64,000 nucleotides of DNA from Branchiostoma belcheri (taxonomy: Eukaryota > Chordata > Leptocardii > Amphioxiformes > Branchiostomatidae). The translations under genes were made by a program, and so were the position numbers. The stretch's first letter is position 1; each line of letters opens with the position of its first letter. Below are positions 54,301 to 60,142 of the stretch, piece after piece. Where the stretch lies: the NCBI RefSeq assembly GCF_001625305.1, contig NW_017804020.1, forward strand, positions 2,955,896 through 3,019,895, read 5' to 3'. The notes beneath the pieces are model-generated. The model was given only the letters and a program-made list of their open reading frames with translations. It was not told the DNA's origin and searched no databases.

Positions 54301-56312
54301 ATGGTGTTCAATCGAATGATGATAGCAAACATTTCATTTAAACTATCAAAACGGGAATGTTTTTCAGTCAATAACCAATAAGAGTCATGTTTGAAACACT
54401 GTCCTCCTTGAAGTTGAACTTTGATCTGTGTGGTCACCATGGTGGATACGTTTGTAGCCTTGTAACATCACACCGTAAACACTTCAGTTTTGCTCCATCA
54501 GCCAATGTCAGCCTTCTCTCTTCTATCAGAACATTCCTACCTTGTGATAACTAGTCCTTAGCAGGACAGCCCTCCTTGGTATAATGCCACTGGGTGTTTC
54601 AACCCCTATTCCTGTGGCATGCTAGGCAATAACATCTCAAGAGATGACACATGACAACAAATTATGAATCCTAACCTCCTTGAGGACTTCAAACTCCTCA
54701 TTACAAAACTCATATGATGTATTGGCAATAACAGTTTTGCCAATATCATATACAGTCAGTGTCACTTGGGAGGAGCCAATTTAGTAATAAAAACCAGTTT
54801 TGGATGTTTGGAGTCCAATCTTCTAGATGGAGGGTGTGTCATCATGTCCCTTTAATTACATCTTACTGACACATTTATATCATTATTTTCCACATCAAAG
54901 CTGGATGAATTATAGGTCTCCATATTGTGGGTGGGCTAGAAGCAGAAGCCTTCCCTGTTTCAGATTTGCTGGTCCAAAGTCCAGGAAAGGGGTCTGGGGA
55001 GGTCAATGCACATACCTAGCTTGGAAGAGTTAGACAAATTAGTTTAACCTACAAGCAAAATGACCTTTGGCTTGAAGAACCACAAGAAAGATGTCATTTC
55101 ATTTGAAGGATGGACATGAACCTCCTGTCTTCCCTCAGTCAGACATCACTGACACAGAGATGACAATCAACAGAAATATGTTAATTTTGACATCTCAGCT
55201 AGGTTTCAAAAAGCTCTTACAATCTCAAGTCCAGCTGGACACTGTTGTTACCCTATGACACTGAAATGGTTCAATATATCTGTCCATCAGCTGCCATCTT
55301 GGACATCAGAATGGACGCTCTTCAAATGGCCCATATGGCTGATCTTTCCTAGATAGTGGTGGATGCTGGAGACTTCCGAATGAAATGTAAATGTCCATCT
55401 GAATACGATATTGAATTGATTAGACCTTTTAAACCTCCTTGGTTAGATCAAGGTGACCTTGTTAGACAGGAACAGATGGTCGATGTGAAATTCACACAGT
55501 GACATCACTTTCACCTTGATCTTATCAGACCCTAGGTGTGAAGTGTGCAGCCCTTAAGGTGAATTCACACCTGCTGTGTACATGTCAAAAATAATACATA
55601 CCTGGTTCTCCTCAGATGTGACCCTCAGCTGCTCCTTGAGAAGTGCAAGTCTGCTGGCCTCTTCCTTCCGGATGGCTCGCTCCTTCTTCAGCTCGGGGCT
55701 CCAGAACGTCTTGATTGAGTTCATGGAAGATTGCAGCTTCCCCTCCTTGATCTCTATCTCCTTCCTTAAGGCTGAGTTCTCCCGCTGCAGTTCCTTGGTC
55801 TGAGACTGCAGATCGACCATCACATTGTCCCGGACTTGCCTCAGCTCGTGGCTGTGGGGTAGTTGTGAAGCCATGTTCGCCGAGACCGTGTCAGCACTGG
55901 AGCTGGCGGGGAGGTTGGGGCTGGACCCGCGGGCGGGGAGAGGGGAGCCCCCGAAGGAACCTGACCGGGAGTGCCCGGAAGCGGCAGGACTACGTAACGG
56001 AGATGAGCGGCCTGATCGTGGTACGTGAGTCGGACTGCCGATAGGATCAATGTACGAGGACATACCTGTATTGTAGACAGCGTTCAGGGACTGGATGTTC
56101 TCCATCGACATGCTGGAAGCTGAGTTCTTTCTACCGAGGGAGGGGGAGCGGTGCTGGGCCTGCGGCCGGGGCGCAGTGTGGGAATTACCTGGTCGCGACT
56201 GGTGCCCCGAACTGCCGGGACTCCGGCCGTCGGGAGATGACCTGCTCTGCGTGTACATGATGGTCCGATCAAGCTGGAGGTATCCCCGCGCCGGGCATGG
56301 CAATCCGTTAGG
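170..56312 (-). CDS. ERC: ERC/ELKS/CAST active-zone scaffold gene, 3' end cut by window
   Basis: This is a minus-strand gene spread over 56 kb. Coding exons in transcript order: 55602-56258, 15002-15421, 14368-14502, 13747-13902, [13191-13289 optional], 12291-12458, 11762-11929, 11186-11323, 10170-10310, 8041-8181, 5194-5387, 4335-4470, [2244-2270 candidate], 1428-1559, 170-330. All have GT/AG borders and joining phases, giving about 915 residues without optional exons. Segments recognised as ERC include SMENIQSLNA, SSMNSIKTFWSPELKKERA, TIQALQDELRTQRDLNQLF, KSHSKFMKNK, LLDLKEHASSLAS and LLEILKETENEK. ERC proteins are long coiled-coil scaffolds that bind liprin-alpha, RIM, Piccolo/Bassoon and Rab6 at presynaptic active zones and cortical secretion sites. 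Human ERC1 is about 1,100 residues, so roughly the last 130 are missing here. Residues 1-135 are Ser/Pro/Gly-rich and the rest is coiled coil. The ERC1/ERC2 split is vertebrate, so no paralogue number is assigned. Confidence 0.96.
331..1427 (-). other. ERC intron, no gene seen
   Basis: Intron between the last two ERC exons of the window. It holds TACATGTACA-rich stretches (about 1080-1115) and the SINE-like repeat at 1165-1380. The short frames on both strands lack splice context and family resemblance. Confidence 0.8.
1165..1380 (+). mobile_element. tRNA-derived SINE-like repeat
   Basis: The start resembles a tRNA: box A-like TTGCCAAGTGGTTAAAG, a CTTGCATT anticodon-loop-like segment and box B-like GAGTTTGATCC. 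About 140 bp of unrelated tail follow, ending in TTGAATTGAATT. It lies in the intron between the last two ERC exons of the window. Confidence 0.6.
1428..1559 (-). CDS. ERC: ERC 44-codon exon (RIEELEEALRQSVNITAERE)
   Basis: This exon has 132 nt, phase 0/0, acceptor GTGTTCTCCAG|TCG and donor CAG|GTACGT. RIEELEEALRQSVNITAERE and MLLAQTQAGKQTVEKQ match vertebrate RIEELEEALRESVQITAERE and the EKQ ending. Being symmetric and a multiple of three, it can be skipped without a frameshift; I recall the same 44-residue block as optional in vertebrate ERC1 isoforms. Confidence 0.95.
1560..4334 (-). other. ERC intron
   Basis: Contains the 27-nt microexon candidate (2244-2270), a 13-G homopolymer near 2018-2030, and otherwise AT-rich sequence. 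The plus-strand frame at 2906-3154 has no recognisable motif. Confidence 0.8.
2244..2270 (-). CDS. Candidate 27-nt in-frame microexon of ERC
   Basis: Between the SSQQMQ and SIVRQKED exons lies TTGCCTTTCTGCAG|, then nine codons (LKMGVMEEK), then AAG|GTAAAG. Both ends are phase 0 and neither flanking junction frame is disturbed. The acceptor has a good polypyrimidine tract with UGC just before the AG, a feature of vertebrate SRRM4-regulated neuronal microexons. The peptide is heptad-compatible. A block this short can arise by chance, so this is a candidate. Confidence 0.45.
4335..4470 (-). CDS. ERC: ERC coiled-coil exon (QMRDSNKKLASIKHRE...)
   Basis: This exon has 136 nt: one base completes the Arg codon from the previous exon, then 45 codons, phase 0 out. 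The acceptor is AAATTTTTCAG|ACA and the donor CAG|GTAGGG. MRDSNKKLASIKHREQTEKK and NAQLLEEARKHADDQSESS, then QQMQ, match vertebrate VKDQNKKVANLKHKEQVEKK and the SSQQLQ ending. Confidence 0.96.
4735..4975. repeat. Dispersed repeat family A, copy 1
   Basis: It shares ordered blocks with 42165-42475: ATTTGACGGAATTT, AGATATGGAAA, a GATTTTAAAAT/GATTTCAAAAT block, and near the end ATTGAGATG...AAATTCAGGCTGG. Type unknown; no ends or terminal repeats are clear. Confidence 0.55.
5013..5060 (-). CDS. Duplicated ERC exon end, possible alternative first exon
   Basis: This copies the last about 48 nt of exon 5194-5387 at an offset of 181 bp, including the donor (AG|GTGA). All four differences within the shared codons ENEKHEKDLRIRELE(R) are synonymous (CAC/CAT, AGA/AGG, GAG/GAA twice). 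At the 5' edge ACA has become ATG in strong context (AACATGG), with an in-frame TAG two codons upstream. Read this way it would encode MENEKHEKDLRIRELE and splice in frame to 4335-4470, giving a short C-terminal isoform. Inclusion as an internal exon would shift the frame. It could instead be a dead exon duplication or misjoined haplotypes. Confidence 0.4.
5194..5387 (-). CDS. ERC: ERC coiled-coil exon (VDRLLEILKETENEK...)
   Basis: This exon has 194 nt, phase 0 in and phase 2 out, acceptor AACGTCCCCAG|GCC and donor GAGAG|GTGAAT. An Ala/Glu/Lys-rich start is followed by QQEVDRLLEILKETENEKHE and KDLRIRELER, matching vertebrate AEVDRLLEILKEVENEKNDKD. The last about 48 nt and the donor recur 181 bp downstream at 5013-5060. 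Confidence 0.96.
5388..8040 (-). other. ERC intron, nothing recognised
   Basis: AT-rich intron between the 8041-8181 and 5194-5387 exons. No repeat family, RNA gene or in-frame exon candidate was recognised. Confidence 0.75.
8041..8181 (-). CDS. ERC: ERC coiled-coil exon (LLDLKEHASSLAS...)
   Basis: This exon has 47 codons, phase 0/0, acceptor GTTTTTCCTGCAG|TCC and donor CGG|GTAAGT. NLLDLKEHASSLASNGLKKD is almost identical to vertebrate ERC1 and is the most conserved stretch in the window. Confidence 0.97.
8182..10169 (-). other. ERC intron
   Basis: Contains the interspersed repeat near 9105-9250. Nothing else recognised. Confidence 0.75.
9105..9250. repeat. Interspersed repeat (ACTGTAAATGCATTTATGTTC type)
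   Basis: The ACTGTAAATGCATTTATG start followed by CGAGGA, TTCGCGG and related CG-bearing words is a pattern I recall from short interspersed DNA repeats of marine invertebrates. No terminal repeats could be confirmed. Confidence 0.4.
10170..10310 (-). CDS. ERC: ERC coiled-coil exon (ERQIERLKSQRE...)
   Basis: This exon has 47 codons, phase 0/0, acceptor CACCTACCTGTAG|GAG and donor CAG|GTGAGC. ERQIERLKSQRERSEGERQE, DNLTKENKELKDKVE and TLQNELAENQ match the vertebrate ERTIERLKEQRDRDEREKQE and LKEKVSLLQGDLSEKE series. Confidence 0.96.
10311..11185 (-). other. ERC intron
   Basis: Holds the tRNA-Val-like SINE (10480-10788) and, at about 10915-11030, a pyrimidine-rich CTGTC/TTGTC array that reads as GACAG/GACAA in the transcript. 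Confidence 0.8.
10480..10788 (-). mobile_element. tRNA-Val(CAC)-like SINE, copy 1
   Basis: Read from 10788 leftward, the head has box A TGGCGCAGTCGGTAGCG, anticodon region GGCTCACACC and box B GGGTTGGAACCC, closely resembling tRNA-Val(CAC). The tail includes GGGACGTCCCTCGGATAGG and ACGTTAAAGAACCC. It is homologous throughout to 31748-32041. Confidence 0.8.
11186..11323 (-). CDS. ERC: ERC coiled-coil exon (NENLEEQLKDKD...)
   Basis: This exon has 46 codons, phase 0/0, acceptor TATTGCCTTTAG|AAT and donor AAG|GTACTG. DKDKQISTMKERVKSLQQD and SALITLEEALSEK match vertebrate DKEKQMSSLKERVKSLQAD and TALTTLEEALAEK. Confidence 0.96.
11324..12290 (-). other. Two short ERC introns around exon 11762-11929
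   Basis: Introns 11324-11761 and 11930-12290 flank the exon. No repeats or additional exons were recognised. Confidence 0.75.
11762..11929 (-). CDS. ERC: ERC coiled-coil exon (IDSMRMRLEEKD...)
   Basis: This exon has 56 codons, the same length as the exon upstream, phase 0/0, acceptor TTGACTGTCCAG|ATT and donor AAG|GTGGGC. MRMRLEEKDQLLEKKNKQI and EVKDMMDIKERKITVLQRK match vertebrate LRLRLEEKETMLNKKTKQI and DLKDMLDVKERKVNVLQKK. Confidence 0.96.
12291..12458 (-). CDS. ERC: ERC coiled-coil exon (IDQLKSELNKK...)
   Basis: This exon has 56 codons (eight heptads), phase 0/0. The acceptor follows a ten-T tract (TTTTTTTTTTAG|ATT) and the donor is GAC|GTGAGT. IDQLKSELNKKETEMLTMQTK and HIDVLKESLAAKEEHSKIL match vertebrate ERC1 IGQVKQELSRKDTELLALQTK and HIEVLKESLTAKEQRAAIL. 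Confidence 0.96.
13151..13180. repeat. Perfect 15-bp tandem repeat by the cassette donor
   Basis: CATAGTAACCATCAC occurs twice back to back, beginning 10 nt into the intron after the 33-codon cassette in transcript sense (GTGATGGTTACTATG twice). Confidence 0.85.
13191..13289 (-). CDS. ERC: Candidate 33-codon cassette exon of ERC
   Basis: This is a 99-nt block between the KFMKNK and IDQLKSELN exons, in phase 0/0 and without stops. It has a strong acceptor, CTTTTCTCTTCCCAG|GAA, and donor AAG|GTACCA. Peptide pieces are ENGSYTSDDSNASPP, WENMTPLSPR and AEAFVLNK. Unlike the flanking coiled coil it is rich in Ser, Asn and Pro and carries TP and SP dipeptides, so inclusion would insert a flexible, possibly phosphorylated hinge. 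Vertebrate ERC1 has an optional coiled-coil insert (VEQLKEELSS...) at the same junction but of unrelated sequence. Inclusion versus skipping cannot be seen from DNA. Confidence 0.75.
13747..13902 (-). CDS. ERC: ERC exon ending KSHSKFMKNK
   Basis: This exon has 52 codons, phase 0/0, acceptor CACTTAACAG|GAG and donor AAG|GTAAAA. It encodes EKKISQLEKQLREFEEDL, an SNGAVSSEEREEEVKQLE segment and VYKSHSKFMKNK, nearly identical in pattern to vertebrate ERC1 (SNGALSTEEREEEMKQMEVYRSHSKFMKNK). The 3' border is the junction at which both vertebrate ERC1 and this gene (13191-13289) carry optional insertions. Confidence 0.96.
14208..14335. repeat. Tandem duplication, about 66 bp, two copies
   Basis: GAGGCATTGCCAAAATGTGAT and GAGGCATTGCCATAATGTAAT each begin a unit that continues GGGTACACAC, CTCTATT and TCAATAAAGCCAAT-like sequence. 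It lies in the intron between 14368-14502 and 13747-13902. Confidence 0.8.
14368..14502 (-). CDS. ERC: ERC exon with histidine-rich insert
   Basis: This exon has 45 codons, phase 0/0, acceptor TATTTCGCAG|GAA and donor AAG|GTAGGC. The C-terminal half, LPKVTALQAIIESK, corresponds to vertebrate KTKALQTVIEMKDSK. The first half is a His/Gln/Asn-rich low-complexity segment, SHGSHGHHHMQRNGQQND, which interrupts the coiled coil where vertebrates have a short charged linker. Confidence 0.94.
14628..14970. repeat. Dispersed repeat family B, copy 1
   Basis: It shares GGACCCCCTATGCTATGATTT, CCAGCATAGGG, CCCTTCATAAAT and the closing GAAAAAATTCTGGTGAGAACC with 24412-24765. It separates the 15002 and 14502 ERC exons and gives the upstream exon a long fortuitous frame extension. 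Confidence 0.6.
15002..15421 (-). CDS. ERC: ERC coiled-coil exon (TIQALQDEL...LRKTVEELE)
   Basis: This exon has 140 codons, phase 0/0, acceptor TATTTCTACAG|CAC and donor GAG|GTGCGA. It contains TIQALQDELRTQRDLNQLF, NKELFLLRKTVEELEIRI and ARDESIKKLLEMLQSKGL, which closely match vertebrate ERC1/2 and fix the family. In the vertebrate proteins this lies in the N-terminal half, the region implicated in liprin-alpha binding. A linker rich in Gly, Ser and Thr (about residues 26-38 of the exon) replaces a differently composed vertebrate segment. The open frame runs past both borders, so the splice sites, not the ORF ends, define the exon. Confidence 0.96.
17554..17574 (+). promoter_or_regulatory. 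RE1/NRSE-like site 1 (one core mismatch)
   Basis: TTCAGCACAAAGGACAGCACC has one mismatch to the 17-bp REST consensus NTYAGMRCCNNRGMSAG. It lies in copy 1 of a 128-bp tandem duplication in ERC intron 1. Confidence 0.45.
17682..17702 (+). promoter_or_regulatory. RE1/NRSE-like site 2 (perfect core)
   Basis: TTCAGCACCAAGGACAG matches all 17 consensus positions, followed by CACC. The full 21-bp vertebrate sequence differs at two bases. It lies in copy 2 of the 128-bp duplication. Confidence 0.6.
20825..20881. repeat. Three 21-bp-spaced perfect palindromes TGTTTGTAACAAACA
   Basis: Perfect 15-mers lie at 20825-20839, 20846-20860 and 20867-20881, each TGTTTGT, one centre base, ACAAACA. In transcript sense the first begins 27 nt after the GTAAGT donor of the 978-nt candidate exon. 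Confidence 0.9.
20909..21886 (-). CDS. Candidate large optional ERC exon with YDR-type repeats
   Basis: A 326-codon stretch free of stops lies in the giant intron 1, on the same strand as ERC. It ends CAT|GTAAGT (donor at 20907-20908), phase 0. The best acceptor is TGATTTTCAAAG|GTT at 21886, also phase 0, which suits joining SEENQ to HHQLTIQ; the acceptor is the weaker half of the call. Residues 10-80 are Gly/Lys/Gln-rich (MQQGGLGKGSGG). Residues 85-300 hold about ten degenerate units of 13-15 residues around [YHN]-[DEK]-R, such as LYDRTIIASDKE, VYERIVSPRHEKE, SYDRTGNMDG and VYKRSRPVND. The end is SSSPRIRDLGELKRKVH. It is strongly charged, has no membrane segment, and matches no domain I recognise. 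A frame this long is very unlikely by chance in AT-rich DNA. It could instead be an alternative first exon (ATG at 21857-21859) or a nested gene. No vertebrate ERC equivalent is known to me. Confidence 0.6.
24412..24765. repeat. Dispersed repeat family B, copy 2
   Basis: Same orientation as 14628-14970: GGACCCCCTGTGCTGTGATTT, CCAGTATAGGGATG, GGCCCTTCATAAAT and GAAAAAATTCTCATGAAAAGC in the same order. It ends just before RE1-like site 3. Confidence 0.6.
24791..24811 (+). promoter_or_regulatory. RE1/NRSE-like site 3 (perfect core)
   Basis: TTCAGCACCAAGGACAG is a perfect match to the 17-bp core, followed by CTTC. The flanks are unrelated to those of sites 1 and 2, so it is not another copy of that duplication. 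Confidence 0.6.
27450..27469. other. Assembly gap (20 N)
   Basis: Twenty N bases. The left flank CCCCGAAAAGAAATC and right flank CCCGAAAAGAATC are near copies, so the true join may be an overlap of two haplotypes rather than missing sequence. Confidence 0.98.
28389..28412. repeat. (TCTTG)n microsatellite
   Basis: Four TCTTG units in a row within ERC intron 1. Confidence 0.8.
29749..29769 (+). promoter_or_regulatory. RE1/NRSE-like site 4 (perfect core)
   Basis: TTCAGCACCAGGGACAG is a perfect match to the 17-bp core with unrelated flanks, in ERC intron 1. Confidence 0.6.
31748..32041 (-). mobile_element. tRNA-derived SINE, copy 2
   Basis: Same family and orientation as 10480-10788, with a more decayed head (box B GGGTTCGAATCC intact) and the same tail words GGGACGTCCCTCGGATAGG and AGAGCCACACCCCATCC. 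It lies in ERC intron 1. Confidence 0.8.
34170..34305. repeat. Degenerate 36-bp minisatellite
   Basis: Recurring GGACTGAAAAC, GGTACTGAAA and TTGGC words about 36 bp apart. The minus strand stays open across it and reads a 12-residue periodicity (FSTRAKT, FSPTINI, FSTTANT). Confidence 0.6.
35925..35975. repeat. 24-bp tandem repeat, two copies
   Basis: CTTGAATCTGTGTCTTCCTA and CTTGAATCTGTGTCTTGCTA lie adjacent, each followed by AGA. Confidence 0.8.
42165..42475. repeat. Dispersed repeat family A, copy 2
   Basis: Same orientation and block order as 4735-4975, in ERC intron 1. It is slightly longer, with a CATGACG-containing segment absent from copy 1. Confidence 0.55.
52815..52948. mobile_element. 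Foldback / MITE-like inverted repeat
   Basis: CCAAGCAGAGGTTGGTGG near 52820 is matched by its exact complement CCACCAACCTCTGCTTGG near 52925. Partial inner pairing (TATCCC...TTGCT with AGCAA...GGGGATA) makes the whole about 130 bp an imperfect hairpin. No target-site duplication is obvious. Confidence 0.6.
55602..56312 (-). CDS. ERC: ERC first coding exon with short 5'UTR
   Basis: Translation starts at the ATG at 56256-56258 (ATC-ATG-TAC, A at -3), giving MYTQSRSSPDG; vertebrate ERC1 also starts MY with a Ser-rich leader. The exon gives 219 codons ending SEENQ, phase 0, donor CAG|GTATGT. Residues 1-135 are rich in Ser, Pro, Gly and Arg with many SP/RS pairs. The ERC signatures SMENIQSLNA (about 51-60) and SSPNLPASSSADTVS (about 112-126) are present. 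Coiled coil begins near residue 138 and includes the near-invariant SSMNSIKTFWSPELKKERA block. No in-frame ATG lies further upstream: the frame continues through a TTG, and an ATG at 56296-56298 is out of frame. A polypyrimidine-AG (CTTGTCTCCTTCAG) ends at 56313, so 56259-56312 is probably leader spliced from an unseen 5' exon. Confidence 0.95.
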
Positions 56313-59300
56313 CTGAAGGAGACAAGATACCGGAGAATTTCACTCGCCAAACCACCATTGTTCGACTGCGATTGCGGTCCTCAAAATGGCCTTTCGCTGA
56401 AGCTGGGCGAAACCATTCTGTCAGGGAGAGTGGCATTTGTTTACATTCTCACAAAGTCAACATACCAACCAAGTAATCACATTGGGCTTAATTGTGATAT
56501 TGCCATAATCTTTTTTCTATTAATATAATGAATCGAATTTTTTACATTAAGCTCGGAAATAATGATATTTGCTAGTGAATGTGTAAATGAAAAATTCCCT
56601 GACCCCTACAACATATGCATTCTCTGCATATGTAATTGATTTGCGGAAGCCAGTTTTCTACTTCCGGTCCCGTTCTCGATCTCTGACTCCCTGAGCGCTG
56701 CAAACGAAATCGCAGCACAGCCTTGAAGCATACATCCTGGGCGAGTACGATCCGCGTGAATGGAATAGAGAAAAAAACCTTCCAAATGTAATGCTAATCC
56801 TTAGTCCTTCCCAGAATGTACCATTAACCATGAACGCTCTTTTTATTCCTTGCCACAAGCAATTGCATCCTTGGCCCCATCCCAGCATAACAGATAAAAA
56901 CAGCTCACGACTGACACTGACTGAAAACAATCGATATTTTCCAGGGGCAAAACGGGTGAATTTTTTCCAGCTGCCTTCTTGCCTCGCTGGAAAAGATAGA
57001 TGGGCTTTAAAATGATTTGGTCTCCTGAATAGAGCCCCGCGCTCCATTGTTGCTTGAATGCGCTTCTCGTTTTACCTTTTCAATGCAGTCATTGAATATT
57101 ATTCAAAAGTTCAGTAACTGTTAGCGGCAAGCAGGGAAATAAATTACCACCATCGGAAATGACATCAGAACTAGCTTCCCCGCCAAAACGAAATAAAGAA
57201 AGGGAACTGTTACATCATGTTACCGGTTAGTAATTGCCATTTCTAAGACGATGCTTCATGATCATGAATTTCGCGGATGCGGAAGCGCCGGGAATTGCAT
57301 GTTGAATCATGGCATGTTGCCACTGTGGCATGTTGCTAAACTAATTCGTAGACTTCGGCATATCGCTGATATGATTTTTACTATGGTTTCCAAATATTAT
57401 ATCAATGTTAATGCGGTAGAGTGAGGGAGTTACGCCTTTCCCGCTCAGGCAATACACACAGCAGGAAACAGACATTTAAGCATACTTTCCGCAATATGTA
57501 AAGAAGTATCAAAGGTGAGAAAATATCTCAGTAGACTTTACGAAAATCCCGCCTTTCCGTTAGCTTTCAGTGTGCTTAAATACGGCGTGAACATATTTCA
57601 TATCTTTACGCTTCCTTTACAAATTCGTAAACATATACAGCCTTGTTCGCGGATACATGTACTGCTCTCCCGGAAAAGAAACCGCCACTCTAGCCGGCCG
57701 ATCGTAGAAACACTGAACGCTGCTCCGCTAGTGGTACTGCTCATAGCGCGTAACCTAAGGAATATTGTGGGAATACTTGGCATCGGATATTGATTCCTGT
57801 TAAGTTATGTGCACGTGATGGCCTTTGCTAAAGATCCTGAGAAATATTTCTTGGCTAATCGTGTTTGACTTGCGCTATCCACTTTATGACTTCGAAATAA
57901 ACCATTTATAAATTACAAGAACTAACGTTACATCTACATTATCCGAGGACAGAACTAAAAACCGTAAAGAGAAAGAGAACGAGAGAGGTCGGTTTTAGAA
58001 AAAGATACTAAACAAAACATTCCTGGAATTAATTTGTTGTCTCTATCTTTTCTAGTTTGAGTAGTAATCTTCCGAAAACAAAGTGCGAAATAAAAGGCAT
58101 TGGATGATCCGAGTGTCCAAGCGACTTGAGGAAAGATGTCAAAGGCGAGTAATATCTTTCGTGAAATCTTTCCACGACTTGACGAAAGTTTTAATAGTCA
58201 GATTTTTACGAGCAACGTTACGTTAACATGACTTGACTGATGAGTTTATGTCTCTCTGGCTGGAAGCCAGTTCCGCCATTACCATTCAGTCACCGTTCAT
58301 TACTAATGCACGACAGACAACTTGATATACGTGTTGTATTTGAATAACTTTTATCAAAGTGTCTTTCCGTTTGTCGTTAGAGATAGCTGATCAAATTATC
58401 CGTGTGCTTTATCAAGTGTAAGGGCGCTATAATTTTTTGCACAAGGGCGTTACTCTTACTTCCATCGCAAGAAGGCGCTTCTTGCACGTAGTCACCGTTT
58501 TTTACCGTTTATAGCATCATACAGGTACCGGTGTGTAAAAATTATCTTTTATAAATATTAATCGATTGAATTTTGCTCAAGCAAATTTATTTGTTCTGTC
58601 CAAAGTAGATGTTTCGCTTTTCCATCTGTAGACCAGAATGCGTTCCTGTCCTTGCAACTGAGCGGTGTTTTGGACAACTAAGTTGTCCAAACATTTCAGA
58701 CTAACAGAGAACACGGTCTCAATAGTTTGGGCAGAAATGCTCGAAATAGTAATTTCAGTTATGTACGAGATCTATATATAGATTGATGCAGATGGGCGTT
58801 TTAAACCATTAGCCTTTTCTGGACCATTACGATGATTGATTAAGGCCAAGGGGGCTTTTTGTACAAACTACTGCAAACCTTTGTTACCCTCTGAGGGGCT
58901 CTAGAGGGTAGATTAAGCAATCATAATGTTTCAAACCATCATGGAAAGTTTAATAAGTAAAATTGAACAAGCAGATGTCCTTTGACCGCACTGTATAGGG
59001 AATTCACATTCTGGTATCTATTGTGAAAAAAATGATGCCAACGGCAGTACTTATTTGCATGCAGTTATTTACAAATAAATTTATAAAGGGAAAAACAAAA
59101 ATACAGCCCATAGCACTGATTCTGGAATGTCTGTTGAACCATATACAACACAGCACACTTAACAATGTAAGAAACATTCAGACTGCACTGAATGCACCAC
59201 AGAGTTTAATCTTGCATAACAGATCTTATGGTATACAACAAGAGCAGAGACTGTTGCTTTTTCCCAAAAATTTAAACCACATTAATAGAACATATATTAC

Positions 59301-60136
59301 AGTGAAGCCCTTTGTGGAATTAATTGAAAGTTATTCATAGATACATCTGCCTGAGGTGAAGATACATAAAAGGCAACACAATTTTGCAAGGGAGCCAAGT
59401 CATTGAATAATCAGGTGTTAAAGGCTATGGAAGAAAAAACTACACCAAACAACTTGTAATAATAAAATCTTAGTCAGAAATACCCTAGTTACTGTCACAA
59501 AGGACAGGAATAATTGAAGAGGCAAAATTATGGAATGGCAGCATGTAGAATGAAGGCACACATAGCTCTTCAACACAACTGTAGCGATGACATACATACT
59601 GTATGTAAATAATTCTAACATTCTTCTTTAGATTGTCTTGTCCTATATCCCTTTTCCTGCTGCATAGGTAAATTTGACACCAAAATGCTAGATGTATATA
59701 CCTTCATAGTATGGACAGTGGCAAATTGCCCAGACCATTTAAATGAAAATGGCAAACCATTAAAGTCAATGTACAAATGATTTGGAAAATTAAATAACAA
59801 TACCTGAACATCAGCAAAACAAACACACAGATTTGCTAGATTACTATCAATTCATATGAGTACCATTTTGTACACTATTTATGTCATGTGTTGAATGTCT
59901 TGTACTTTCTTCTGAGGTAAGGTATCAAGCAATATACATTGCATACTGTAAACTATCTTGACAGCCATACTATGTGCAATTACAGTAGTATGTATGACAT
60001 ATATGAGTCATATTTACAGAATGATAGTTATCAAGCCTATACTCCTTTGCAATGTAAATAAAAATGCCTTAAAGGCAACTTGATGGCAACTTCACAGCTA
60101 GTATATGAAGCAGAGCTGTGCTAATACAAATATATC
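56313..60136. other. ERC upstream region / HDAC11-ERC intergenic
   Basis: It should hold the ERC promoter and 5' leader exon(s), which cannot be placed. CpG dinucleotides are more frequent at 56640-57350 and 57650-58550 than in the introns. ETS-type motifs occur at 56643 (GCGGAAG), 56662 (ACTTCCGG) and 57288 (GCGGAAG). From about 58900 to the HDAC11 poly(A) signal it is AT-rich and featureless. Confidence 0.6.
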
Positions 60137-60142
60137 TTTATT
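60137..60142 (-). terminator. Probable HDAC11 poly(A) signal
   Basis: AATAAA on the minus strand lies 233 nt after the HDAC11 stop and is the first canonical signal met in that direction. Cleavage would be expected about 15-25 nt further left. Confidence 0.65.

Larger units (their letters stand above)
21887..55601 (-). other. ERC intron 1, main body
   Basis: 34 kb with no recognised gene. It contains RE1-like sites 3 and 4, SINE copy 2, family A and B repeats, the foldback element, the minisatellite and the N gap. CpG-richer blocks without long frames, at about 22150-22350, 23400-23660, 26090-26500, 27060-27480, 33760-34060, 36830-37260 and 39340-39640, are candidate regulatory elements. All named frames here lack family resemblance. 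Confidence 0.7.

Noticed and set aside
54201..54440. 79-codon minus-strand frame starting CACCATGG
   Set aside because: The start context is good and the peptide (MVTTQIKVQLQGG...) looks protein-like. However, it ends in a stop, has no in-phase donor and resembles nothing I recognise. Kept here as an unproven small ORF.
56256..56303. Start of ERC at 56303 (PCPARGYLQLDRTI extension)
   Set aside because: That frame begins with TTG, not ATG. The ATG at 56296-56298 is in another frame. The first in-frame ATG is at 56256-56258 and gives an ERC-like MYTQ start.
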